A stretch of DNA of 64,000 bases from Kondoa malvinella (Eukaryota; Basidiomycota; Agaricostilbomycetes; Agaricostilbales; Kondoaceae): contig BCIM01000001.1 in the NCBI GenBank assembly GCA_039545315.1, positions 730,805 through 794,804 on the forward strand, read 5' to 3'. Within the stretch, counting starts at the first letter, position 1, and each line of letters begins with the position of its first letter. Of this stretch, positions 38,428 through 49,036 are shown piece after piece. Below the pieces are notes generated by a model, which ran no database searches, was not told the origin of the DNA, and saw only the letters and a program-made list of their open reading frames with translations. The position numbers and the translations under genes are program-made.

Positions 38428-39731
38428 ATGGCCTCGTTCATTCGTCCATTAGCTCGAGCACCTCTCAGAGCAGCTCTGCAGCAGCCAACGCCTTGTTTCA
38501 CCAGATCCTTCGTGTCCAATTCAACTCAGCCACGGTCCAACTTCTTGCACGCTTTCAAGAACTCAGGCGGTCTAGGAGCATTCCGCCGGCCTGCCAGTAC
38601 TTTCAATGTGCCTTCATTACCACCACAAGCTTACTCAAGAGAATGGTGGATGCGAATCGCTGGGACAGCTGGAACAGTGGCCGCCGGAGCAGTCGCTATA
38701 AACTACTTTGCGAATCGAGAAACGAGGGTAAGGCATGGCGTCGTAATGATCCTACATCTCACTGACTTGTACACTTTAGGACGCCTTACGACCATTCGAG
38801 AAAGAATACCTGCATTCGTCATTTCGTTACCTCGGTCTTGGTCTCACGTTGGTTACCGGTATAGCAGTAGCAATGCACAAGAATGGCATCTCTTCTCGAA
38901 TCATGCGTGCAAACCCTTGGTTAGTAATGGGTGTCAGCGCAGTCGGAGGAATAGGCTCGTGCGTCATTTTCCCTCTGTAACATTCCAATTCGCTCATGTC
39001 TACTATTCAGGATGCTCGGCGTACTCTATACCGACCCAGACAACAAAGTCCAGAAATCGCTATGTTTTCTCGGTTTCCAAGGGTTTCAAGCTTTGACACT
39101 CTCGCCATTGCTTTTCCTTAACCCGGTTCTACTTGCTCGAGCCGGTCTATATACGGCTGGTGTGATTGGAAGCTTGTCCTGGATTGGAGCTACGGCTCAG
39201 TCTGAGCAGTTCCTGTACATTGGTGGACCTCTGTGAGTCAACCCGGTCGTTGTGAAAGATTGTGCTGATATCGGGATCAATAGGATGGCTGGTCTGGTCG
39301 TTGTTGCCCTTTCATCGCTTGCACCACTCGTTCTTCCAGCTACAGCAATCGGCACGCTTGCTCTGACTCAATCATTATCGCTTTATGGTGGTCTAGTGAG
39401 TCTTCTGTTTGAATGCTTGTGACATTTCTGATGGATGTTTAGGCCGTCTTCTCTGGTTTCACCTTGTATGATACGCAAAAAATATTAGCGCACGCCAGAG
39501 CTGCCGAAAGAGGCTTGATCAAGCCTGATCCTGTGTAAGTGCTCTCATCGAACTTATGTCCGAATGTTGACGCTCGTATCAGCAAGGAGTCAGTCAGCCT
39601 TGAGCTAGACTTTATGTATGTCTTTCCCACTATTATTGGCAACTCGGGCGTCGCTTATACTTTGATCGTATAGCAACATTTTTGTTCGCATGGTGCAAAT
39701 CTTGGCCATGCAGCAGAACAGACGTCGCTAA
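38428..39731 (+). CDS. Mitochondrial GHITM/MICS1-type Bax-inhibitor-family membrane protein
   Basis: Inner-membrane protein of the TMBIM5 branch (cristae organisation and ion transport in animals). An N-terminal presequence (MASFIRPLARAPLRAALQQP) is followed by a Trp-rich segment (REWWMRIAGTAGTVAAGAVA). The multi-pass core shows YLGLGLTLVTGIAVAMHKNG, SLCFLGFQGFQALTLSPLLF, GLVVVALSSLAPLVLPATA and GLAVFSGFTLYDTQKILAHA, the last being the BAX-inhibitor signature. It ends FVRMVQILAMQQNRRR. Introns at about 38730-38779, 38960-39010, 39233-39283, 39396-39442, 39534-39583 and 39617-39673. Confidence 0.9.
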
Positions 39732-40312
39732 AAGATCGATCCGGTCGTACTGCTGTTGACCTAGAGTCGTACAGCATGGTCGCAGCATGTCGAATGCGGA
39801 ATAATTGTACAATAGAGTAGTGCATTACATTGTTAGACCACTCCCTCTGTCTACGCCAGCGGTGTAATCATCTTGACTGTACCAATTATTCAGCAGAGCT
39901 CTGCAATTCAGAGCTCAACGTACTCAGATTTGGTCGAGGCTGGGATTGCGACCAGCCGTAGTAGACTACCAAAGGAACCCAAGAGTAGTGAACGACTGTG
40001 AATGCGCATTAGTGCAAGACCGGATCGAGCACATAGTCGAGCTTACAAGTCTGTAGGGCGCTGTTTGGTAGCGATCAGCATTTCTTTCATGCATACATCT
40101 CGAGTGCGATATTCACCTTTGAACTACTATTACTCGCTCCTGCTCTCTCAAATCAGACACATCCTTATGAATAGCGTAGACGGCCTCACCTTGTTCTCAT
40201 CGCTCAGCTGCCACATTGCCATTGCTTTAACTTTTTTTGTTGGTTGGTGACGGACAAGCGACAGTTTCTAGCATCTCGCTCTCTCTCTTAGCAGAGTACG
40301 GCCACACCCAAG
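39732..40312. other. Intergenic region before TIM50
   Basis: About 580 bp without a supported gene, between two same-strand genes. It includes AT-rich stretches and CT-rich runs just upstream of the TIM50 start (about 40275-40292), a common fungal promoter feature. Confidence 0.45.
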
Positions 40313-42041
40313 ATGATAGCCAGAAGATTAATCAAGACGATCGAACAGCCTTCGCGGGCCTTACTACACACTACAACTACAGCTCGTTATGCCAAAGTCG
40401 AACCTAATCAAGCTGATGCCGTTGATCCTACGTCCCCTCCTTCAGCTGCTCGAGGTCAAGTAGACAATGTAGTACCGCCTAAAGAGTTACAACAAGAGAA
40501 AGAAACCCTGGCTTCTACTTATTTGGACTTGACTTCTTTGACGAACGCTTCACCGGGTGACAAGCAGAAAAGACGATCCATGTCTTCGATAGAGAAGAAG
40601 AGACAGAATTATACCAGAATCACGTCCGTTTTGACCTTGTTGGGGCTTGGGTATGGCGTTTGGTACATTGGCAGGGATTGGGATAGCGAGGAAGAGAAGA
40701 ATAGATTGTTGGGCAGGCATGCAGATGTGTTGAAGGATATGCAGGAAGGTAGATGGTTGAGGACGAAAGCGAGAGGTGTGGATTTGGCTGATGTGCGTAT
40801 TGTTAATCCGGGAGAAGATGACGCTGATCTTTGAAACGATATAGTACTTTAACAAACCGGCTTGGGAACCTCTGTTACCGCCTCCTCTTGGTGCACAGTA
40901 TCAAAGGCCCTATACGCTGGTGATTGAACTGGATGACCTGCTTGTGCATTCAGAGTGGTCGGTGAGCAGATTGTCTAAAACGCTTTTGTAAGCGTCCTTA
41001 GCCATGACCGTCTCACAGAGAGAAGGAGGCTGGAGAACAGCAAAACGATCAGGCTTTGAAGACTTCTTGGGTTACTTGGGCCAATTCTACGAAATCGTAG
41101 TCTTTACCGAGACGCCTTCCTATGTGAGATCAATCTTTGTCTGGCTAATTTCATGCTGACTAGGTTTTAGACTGCAATGCCTATATTGGACAAACTAGAT
41201 CCTCTGCAGTATTACGTTCACTACCGCTTGTTCCGCGATAGCACGCGCTATTACAACAAAGGTCTAGTCAAGGTAAGCCCTTCTACTACATCTTTACCTC
41301 CTCATCTGACTCCAGCTGTGTATTGTAGGATCTCTCATACCTAGGCCGAGATCTCTCCAAAGTCATCATCATGGACACCGACCCAGCACGTTTCCAGAAC
41401 CAACCTGAAAACGCCATCCTCATCCCTCCTTGGAAAGGAGATCGATCCACTTCATCCAACCTATTAGACTACCTTCCTTTCCTAGAAGCCATTGGGATCA
41501 ACGCAGTAAAAGACGTGAGACCGGTGCTGAAAGCTTACGAGGGGAAAGACGTGCCGAGAGTGTTTGCTGCGAGACAGGCGGAGATTAAGAAACAGCATAT
41601 TGAGGAATGGGAGAAGGAAAGAGAGGCGAGTAAAGGGAATCCATTGGCTGGCTTTTCCTTTGCGAGCATGTTCGGTCTAGCTGTATGTTTCCCTCCCTTA
41701 CTTTCATGTCATGTTTCTAATGCTCTTTGCTGCATAGGGAGCAAGACCTACCCAACCTCAGAATAAGAACGAGCCTCCCTTGACATTCTACGAAGCAGAA
41801 CGACAACGCTACCTCGAGCACTACATGAAAGAGCGGGACAATTTCCGTGCAAACGAGAAAACTTACATGTCACAGATGGAAGCGGAGAAGGACAAGATGC
41901 TGAAAGAGTGAGTCTACTTCTTCTTTGTCATAGAGAAAAGAGGCTGATGGGGATGATAGTTCGAAGAGCTCGTTCTTTGGGTTCATGGCTAATCTTGGTG
42001 GACCACCGCCTGGAACCAATCCGCCTACGCAGGGCAAGTAG
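40313..42041 (+). CDS. TIM50: TIM23-complex import subunit Tim50
   Basis: Receptor of the presequence translocase in the inner mitochondrial membrane. The presequence [20 protein letters not shown] precedes a single membrane helix ([18 protein letters not shown]). The FCP1-like intermembrane domain reads [17 protein letters not shown] (lacking the catalytic DxDxT, as in Tim50), [47 protein letters not shown] and [16 protein letters not shown]. The C-terminus is charged, with [18 protein letters not shown]. Introns near 40842, 40971-41016, 41125-41170, 41273-41329, 41681-41739 and 41910-41960. Confidence 0.94.
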
Positions 42042-42175
42042 GAAGTGTGCAGATAGTCAATTGTGCAATAGTATAACATCGCATCTCTCAAATAACATGT
42101 GACGTGGACTCGATGAAATCTAAGCTTCAAGACGTATCATGCAAGTAAAAGCGAGTACACAAGAAGCAGAGATAA

Positions 42176-42795
42176 TTACATCGCTGCTCGTCCTCTTTGT
42201 AGGCGCTGCCTTTCTCGCGACAATGGCCAGTAGGCGGCTTCAATGACGCCTAGCTTGATTGAGTGGTCGAGCTCCTTGAGCCGGCCTGTTGGGTACGCCT
42301 TGTTGGAATTCTCGAATGTCATCGGGATGTCGCCGAAGCTCATCTCTGATAGCTGCAGGAGGCACCCAATTGCCCGCGACCCTGCGAAGGACTCTGCCAG
42401 TCCCTTCAGCAAATCGCTGGCCATGTGCTTGGAAGGCTTGATTTGCCGCATCGGCAGTTGCGCCTGCAAGCCAAGCAGGGAGGTTGAGAATTACAGTAAT
42501 TGAATTGGCGGCATGACCGGCTTGCTCAGATCATTAGCGACCTTCTTCGCAAAGAGAATGAAGCTTACCAAGTCTACTACCAGCCTGGCCACCTAAAGTC
42601 ATTGCGATCTCGATAATGGTAGGCGCTTCCTGCCAGGGACCTGCAGGCCCCAGAGCGGTATGATCTTCGTGCCTATGAACAGAAGCTGCGCTTGGGTTTA
42701 GCCAAAGACTATGCTGACGCGCGTCCAACCTTACATGAGACCTGATGATGCAGCTCCTGTTGGCGTAGTACGGCGTCGCGAGCACGGCGAGACAT
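42176..42795 (-). CDS. Small unrecognised protein, C-terminal frame ambiguous
   Basis: Exons starting at ATG 42795 give MSRRARDAVLRQQELHHQVS and then EDHTALGPAGPWQEAPTIIE and AMTLGGQAGSRLAGHAANSI. From there two frames are open. Splicing a 31-nt candidate intron (42464-42494, with CTCAAC branch-like motif and pyrimidine tract) gives a 90-residue tail beginning AQLPMRQIKPSKHM and ending at 42176. Without splicing, an Arg-rich tail (FAEGTGRVLRRVAGNWVPP) ends at 42240. I recognise no domain in either. It is convergent with TIM50. Confidence 0.45.
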
Positions 42796-43612
42796 GGAGC
42801 AGATATGTGCGTTGGTTGTCGAAAGAGAAGAGGAAAGAAGGCGAGCGAAGCGATGAACAGCAAGACAAAGGGAAATGAACTCGCCAGGATAGACCAACGC
42901 AAGAAGCTACTCCAACAACAAGTTTGCTGGCCCTCACGCAGGTTCAAATGGGTCGCTAGGAAGGCGATTACGATGCTTTGATTTTGCGCGGAACTTCTTG
43001 TTTCTTGCTGATGGCTGTCCGTTACGAGACCAAGCAGCAGAGCTCCATCAGAAAGAGCAGCAATGAGTATAGCTGCATGATAAAGAGAATAAGGGAAAAG
43101 ACACTAAAGAGCAGGCCAATTTTGCTCTTTACGAGACACACTTTGACAAAGAGCATAAGATAGAGCGACTGCAGAGGATGAACAGGTCAGGGATGAGACA
43201 CGCAAGGGACAGAAGCTGCCCTCGCCAGTAGTAGCCTTACCGCTCAAATCCTGAATTCGCGGAAAACAGCGAGAAGCATCGGAGTATTTCGAGTAAGAGA
43301 GAAGCAGGCATGCATAGGACGGGCTTCAGCAGAGTATACGAGTATTTCGAAATAGTGCCAGGGCGGCTTGCTCGAACCTACTAGCGCCATATCGTTGAGG
43401 CTTGTTCAGTTCCAGGTATTTGTCGCGTTCTGATCAGCATGCTGTGCTAGCCATGACGAGCTACCCTGCCTTCACGATTATATCGATGATCCACCTCTGC
43501 GAACCTTGTCCTCGGACCAACACTTTGCCTCACAGAATTACTGCTCCGCTTCCTCCCTCGTTGTGCAAGAGGACTCGTCGAACTCTGCTGGATTCTTGAC
43601 TAGCTTCTGCCA
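42796..43612. other. Gene-poor region between divergent small genes
   Basis: About 820 bp with no ORF that I can support. It probably contains promoters for the two flanking divergent genes. No repeat or RNA identified. Confidence 0.4.
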
Positions 43613-44602
43613 ATGTCTCCCTCGACCGAAGCTCCAACTTGTGCGCACTCTGTCTTCAAGGGCAATTCCATGGGTTCGCGGGCTTTAATGCCTATAATCG
43701 CTGTCTTATCCTTTCCTGCTGTAGGCTTCCTTGATCCAAGCCAGCGAGTAGATCCGAAACGGCTGGTAGAGTACGAACAACAGAGTGAGTCTCCCGCTGC
43801 AGCTCGTGTCGACATGTACTGATAATCCATGGACAGAACAGCAACAGTCGAGTATTGCTGCAAACGGCAGCGCTTCTGCGCACGCATCGGCCTCAAAGAC
43901 TGATGGTGCGTCTATCCGACTCCTGTCTTGCTTTGCAGGCTGATGTTCATCTTAGCAACTGTACAACGACCAAGAAGCTTTTTCCAAAGGCTCTCGAGCT
44001 TCCTCGGCTCTCGACCTGATCATTAGCGCTCTCAACGCGTCCCTCCAAGACTGGCCTTACTATCGACAACAATCGCGGGCGGGATCTGTTGCGACGCTCG
44101 TCCCAATATCCAGCCTTAGCAGAACGAGTCTTTGATCAGCACTGCTGCTGTACTTGGAAGATATGAGCACGGATATGTGGTCTTTGGCATAAAAGTGAGC
44201 TTTCTGCTCATTCTTCTTTTCCCTCTGTGTTTGGTTCGAGCGGCATGCGCATGTCAAGAAAGCGTATTGCGTCGCTCAGTGTTAAATACGTTTCAGCCAT
44301 TCGTGACCCGTATTCTTTGCTTCCTTCGCGCAAGACTAGCCTACCTGCTGGCTCATATATGCTGCAAGTGTCCGCTTTTCGTTGCCGCGCAAACAATTCT
44401 GCAGCACAACGCTTTGCGTACCTCTAGAATATCGAGAGGCATGGCATCGCCCGTATTCTGCTCGCGAGCGAGCCAAAGCTCACCCTCTGGGTTTTCCATT
44501 GTTAACACCTCCTTCCTTTGTTCGACCATTGCTCAAGATACAAGACTGACTCTTCCTCTCTTTTGCTTCCAGTACACATCAAACAACAAGATTCAGCTCT
44601 AA
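43613..44602 (+). CDS. Small hydrophobic-N-terminus protein, function unknown, with a repeat-bearing long intron
   Basis: Start MSPSTEAPTCAHSVFKGNSM, then a hydrophobic segment (ALMPIIAVLSFPAVGFL), VDPKRLVEYEQQKQQQ, an Ala/Ser stretch, LDLIISALNASLQDWPYYRQ, AAVLGRYEHGYVVFGIK and the last exon YTSNNKIQL. Introns inferred at 43793-43840, about 43913-43976 (acceptor AAG), 44088-44119 (32 nt) and 44195-44572 (378 nt). Frames agree at all junctions. The last intron is about seven times longer than usual here and contains repeat copy A. No domain recognised; it could be a small membrane protein. Confidence 0.5.
44200..44345 (+). repeat. Dispersed repeat, copy A (inside an intron)
   Basis: A pyrimidine-rich start (TCTTTTCCCTCTGT) is followed by GTCAAGAAAGCGT, ACGTTTCAGCC and GTGACCCGTATTCTTTGC. 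The same ordered blocks recur at copies B and C. A second, weaker block (CGCCCGTATTCTGC) occurs about 130 bp further on in the same intron. It lies within the 378-nt last intron of the preceding gene. Confidence 0.6.
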
Positions 44603-46319
44603 AGGTCCACTGAACCGGACTGAATATCGACCTCTTCTGATATCTGTGTCTGAAATGATCGAATGTGAGTAATGAAATTTCTGCTTATTCCTCTTTTCCC
44701 TCTGTACATGGTACGAGCGACTGCACCTGTCAAGAAGCGTTCTGTGTTGCTCCACGATTATGAAACACGTTTCAGCATCGCGCGACCCGTATTCTTTGCA
44801 CTCACGCGCAAGAATAGCTTACCTTTCATGTCAAGAAAGTGTCAAGCCATGATAGTCGCCCGTCTACCTTTGCTCCAACTTGCTCTCTTGCTTGCCAAGA
44901 GCGTACTGTGTCGCTGACCGGTGCCGCAAGGGGCCGTGCGACCCGTATCCTGGTTCGCTTCGATAGATAGCCAACCTTCAGGTTTTCTGCTAAAAGTGTT
45001 TGGCTATCGTGGCTCTTGATATTCTTGCCTCTGTGTCCTTCTGTCGACTGCTCGGCTCTTTGCTACATCCTTAGCACAAGTTGCTGATACAGTCTGTTCT
45101 GCTTCGTCTTTAGGTCAACTACAGCAAGATGGTCTATTTGCATGATTGATGGCCCATCTACGCCTTCAGTAGTTAAGTGCCTTGTGAGTGTCCAGCGGTG
45201 AACCCTTCTGCGTAGCTGAAGCAAATGTTCGCTTGCAGGCGAAACTCAACGGAAACCCATTCAGGATGGTGTGTACGACGCAGTGAATTCCAAGCTGTGA
45301 GTTGTTTCACCAATCCCATTTTCTTGTCCAGTACAATCTTGTTTCGTTAAAGTCCGCTCGAATCTAATCTCTGGCAATCTTGTCTCCTGCTGGTCTTTCT
45401 CAAGGACTTGCGTTCGTCTGACTCGTGCTAATCACCCTGCCTCTCTCTACAGTATCGGATTATGTCTTCGACGATGCTTTCGCTTTTGCTGGATATTGCC
45501 TTGGCTACTTTGGCTGTCGCGACTTCATATTAATTGATCATCGCTCAAGACAGGAAGACTGAACAGCGGCACGGAATGCTTTCGCTGTTGCATAGGCGTT
45601 GGGCAGATTAAAGACCATATTAGGGCCATGACTATCAACGAAGTTTTCAACCAAGCAATAATTGACCCCGGAGACTTATGTAGCGGGTCTCATAGCGTCG
45701 CTGGACTGAGATGATCGAAAAGCTGCAGTATTCGACATCAGGCAGTCGCGCGTTAGTTTCCATCTCGAATATCTCGACCACTTATCATCCAGATCAGCAA
45801 GCCCAAATCGCTTGCAAGGCTGTCAAAGACCGCCAAAATACCCTGCTGTTGATTGCTAGCAGCCAATGATATCCTCACAAGGTCCTTGCGGCGATTTCTG
45901 ACCTGTTTCGACCTTGACGGGATACATTACTTTCTTTCAGCTACCTTGCTCTCTGGCTGTCGTGCTACGTCTCATCTGTCCTATCCTGTATTCCCATGCT
46001 ATCTGGTCGTTCAAAGTCCTTCCTTCCACATTTTATGCTACATTCCAGTCCTTTTCGCTACGTTCATGTATTGCATGCGATCACGTCTGCGGTCGGTCTG
46101 TATTGCGAGCATGACTGCTGAAGCCGGCTTGGCTGAGCCCAATTCGCAGGCCCATTGCACAGGGCGCGAGAGCAGCTTCCGTTCTGGGTAGGTGATCATC
46201 TGTGTTTTCTATTACGTAGCTAGCTGCCTCCTGTTGGAGAGCTGCACAAAACTGCGTCTTTTCTCCCCTTTCTTTCATTCATACTTCCGCTCGTTCTCCA
46301 CCTCTCAGTTTGCTCTAAG
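44603..46319. other. Gene-poor region with repeat copies and exon-like fragments
   Basis: About 1.7 kb without a supportable complete gene. It holds repeat copy B and a partial copy D (about 44885-44965, with GCGACCCGTATCCTGG). Short open stretches are flanked by splice-like signals. One is a 36-codon frame at 45455-45562 beginning SDYVFDDAFAFAGYCLGYFG. Another is a minus-strand frame of about 57 codons near 45762-45925. These may be exons of a small undetected gene, remnants of a broken one, or chance. Confidence 0.4.
44678..44825 (+). repeat. Dispersed repeat, copy B
   Basis: Blocks in the same order as copy A: CTCTTTTCCCTCTGT, GTCAAGAAGCGTTCTG, CACGTTTCAGC and GCGACCCGTATTCTTTGCA, then CACGCGCAAGA. 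It begins just after GTGAG, resembling a 5' splice site, about 480 bp downstream of copy A, but no host exon pair is recognised. Confidence 0.6.
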
Positions 46320-48834
46320 ATGGCTTCCTACAAATCTCTATACGTCCCCAAACACATTACGTCAAAGCAACTCGGCAAAGATTGCTTCAACGAACTTTTG
46401 ACCACACAAACCCCTATCAACGCTATCAACGCTCTATATCGCGCCACACTGAAAGCCAACCCAACACTGTCTGAGCCATCAGCTTCGGGACATCTACCGG
46501 CTTCGATGACCGGTTTAGCATTCACAGCTATCGATCAATGCCAGAAGAACAGCCTTCGACAGCATGATGATGAACATGTGCAGAACTTCCGACGCTTGCT
46601 GCCGATGCTGCTTGACTTGCTCCAAAATGTAGATGCCTTTCCTTTTATTCATCGCACAAGCAGCATGGTACCATATCGGTTTTTGGCATGCTCTGCGAAA
46701 AGGATGCGTTCTGCGTTTCTCCACAATGTTGAAATACGTTTCAGCCCTGCGTGACCCGTAATCCTGACTGCTCCAAGCAAAGCAGCAGAGCCTGAAGCAT
46801 CGTGCTACAGTGTGAAGCTGCTGCCGCCGTTCGAACCGATTGAACGCCATGATTGATCAAGCACAAACATTTCATCATCCCGTCTTACAAGCCCCTCTCT
46901 GACTCTACTTCTATCTTCAACAGGAACCCGTCTGGCAAGAGTTCTTCCTTACCAACTTTGGTTGCTATGCGCCTGCTCCCGACCGTCGCTTCCTAGCTGT
47001 AAGTCATCTCATTTGGCTGTTGTGCTATGCCTTGTTGACGGTTCTATCAGATTCACGACCACGATGACGAAGAACGTAGAGGTGGAGACAGCTCAAGCGT
47101 TAGTCTCTTCTCTCAGCATCTCTGATCTGTCTAACTTGAAAATGATCTAGGCAAACGCGAAGACTCTACTTTCATGCTTGATCATCTCTCGGAATTCTCA
47201 ACTACAACATCTGAATCTCAGACCAGCTCTTCTCGTGAGTCTTTTCTTCATTTTCACCGAATCCGCTCATATTTTCTTCTTTAGCTGCCTCTAAATCCAT
47301 CGTATGCTTCTCTGCCATTTTTTTCTGTTACCTTGCTTAGTGTTGCCGTAGTCCGCTCAAATCCCTGCCAAACGTAGATTATCATACATTTTTTTATCTG
47401 ATTGCCCGGCTGATTTCTTGTCGTTAGGTATTCGCGGGATCGATTCTGCTCCTGCAGCTCTTGGCGCACCTCAAGTCGCTGCTGGACCTCCTTCGGATGA
47501 AAGCGAAGCAACCGCCGTGCACCGTAAGTCTCTTCACATCATCTCTACTGTGCAGCTGACATGTCTGGCAGGTTATTCTGTCCTGCCTACATCGACTTCG
47601 CCATTACCTGCTCTTTCTGCGCTCGCTTCTACCTCATCTGACCGACTCACACGTGCTTCTTCCGCTGCCTTGCCTCTCCTCGACATACAGAAGCAGCTCT
47701 TCCGGAAGAGGCACCTCATCAGCCCTCTCGAACGCGATCAGCTCTTAGACCAAGGCATCACTGTCGAATACTCTTGCGGCAAAGGCGGCCAAGCCTCTGT
47801 TTTTGTCGCAACCTCTCTTTCCTCTCCAGCTCCATTTGCTCTGAAGAAGATCGTTCCCACTCGTTACCAAGCACCAGAGCTCGAAGTGCTCGAGACAATT
47901 CGCCGCAGCCCTCACCCTCATCTCATCTCTGCGGACAACGTCTACTCTACTGGCGCCGGAGTCCGCTGGGCTCGCTTCGAACTCGCATCGGGCGACCTGC
48001 TCAAGCTCGTGAAGGAAAAGAAGGGCCTATCCTTGGGCGCAACAGCTTCGATTGTCTATGACGTACGTTGAGCGCTTTCTCTCCTTCTTGCGCGGCTGAT
48101 TCTCTTTTCTTCTTTAATAGCTCGTCACGGCTCTCCTGCATCTTCATGGCTTGGACATCTTCCACCGAGACATCAAGCTCGCCAACATCCTTGTTTGCGG
48201 AGATAGCACCATCAAGCTTGGTCGGTGCTCTTCCTCTCTCGCATACCTTCGCGCTGATGCTTCTCTTCTAGCTGACTTTGGTCTCGCTGTCATTATTGAA
48301 GACGGCTCTGACGTTGCTCATTCCGAAGTTGGTACCTATCCTAAACCGCCCGAAGTCACCTTGTACGAGTCCTACAGCCCAAGCAAAGCGGACATCTATT
48401 CTCTCGGCTGTTCGTCCTTTTACCTTTCTCTTTATTGCGCTTCTCATACTTGCTTCGCTCGACAGGCACCGCGTTTCAGATGCACTTCAATCGCTCCAAG
48501 CCTGATTCTCAAGCTGATCTACTCGAAGATCTCTCTGCTCTTTCCAGCTCGTCTAATTTCATGGCGTGCGCTTTCGGCCAATTCCTTCAACTGTGTTTGC
48601 AAGAGGAGGCAGACAAGCGTCCGACTGTGCAGGAGCTCTATCATGTTCGTGTCTGATCTCGCTGGTTCGCGTCTCGCTGACTGATCTTTACAGGAATCGA
48701 TGTTTCTTCGATTTGGTTGCGAGCGAGATGAGTTGCTTGCAGAGCTTGGTCTGGATAGCAAGTCTGTTGTTGCGCCTGAAGTGTCCGTCATGCCTGGAGC
48801 TTGGGAGGGAAGAAGGAGCTCGAGCGTAATTTGA
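46320..48834 (+). CDS. Protein kinase
   Basis: A non-catalytic N-terminal part (MASYKSLYVPKHITSKQLGK, then LLPMLLDLLQN) is followed after a 295-nt intron by EPVWQEFFLTNFGCYAP. A Ser-rich linker leads to the kinase domain: glycine loop GKGGQASVFV, FALKKIV (catalytic Lys), LEVLETIRRSPHPHLISADN, HRDIKLANILV, ADFGLAVIIEDGSD, GTYPKPPEVTLYESYSPSKA and DIYSLG. All key catalytic residues are present, so it should be active. Subfamily not recognised. The first intron (46629-46923) contains repeat copy C. The linker region has alternative splicing solutions; the one that keeps the frame uses a 194-nt intron (about 47235-47428). Confidence 0.82.
46633..46775 (+). repeat. Dispersed repeat, copy C (inside kinase intron 1)
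   Basis: It contains GGATGCGTTCTGCGTTTCTC, then CACAATGTTGAAATACG and CGTTTCAGCCCTGCGTGACC followed by CGTAATCC. This is the same block order as copies A and B, about 2 kb away. It lies entirely within the 295-nt first intron of the kinase gene. Confidence 0.6.
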
Positions 48835-49036
48835 AGTAATTGTGATGTATTGGCATTGTACTTGTACTTGTAGACATTCTAGATCGGGCATTGCAAGGAA
48901 TCGAGGTTGTCACACATGCATCTTCCATTCATTGTATCTCCTCGCCTGCAGAGCAGACCATAGCAAAAGGCCAATTGCACAGTATGAGATATCTGATTGA
49001 CGATCTTTCGATCAGCAAAAGAACGTCCGCAGCCAC

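Noticed and set aside
44245..44256. GGTTCGAGC in repeat copy A looked like a tRNA B box
   Set aside because: No matching A box or cloverleaf stems could be formed, and the motif is not kept in copies B and C.
45760..45925. Minus-strand frame with a WMISGRD-like sequence resembling a trehalose-phosphatase motif
   Set aside because: Only one short motif matches, neighbouring family motifs are absent, and a stop follows at once. Too weak to call a pseudogene.
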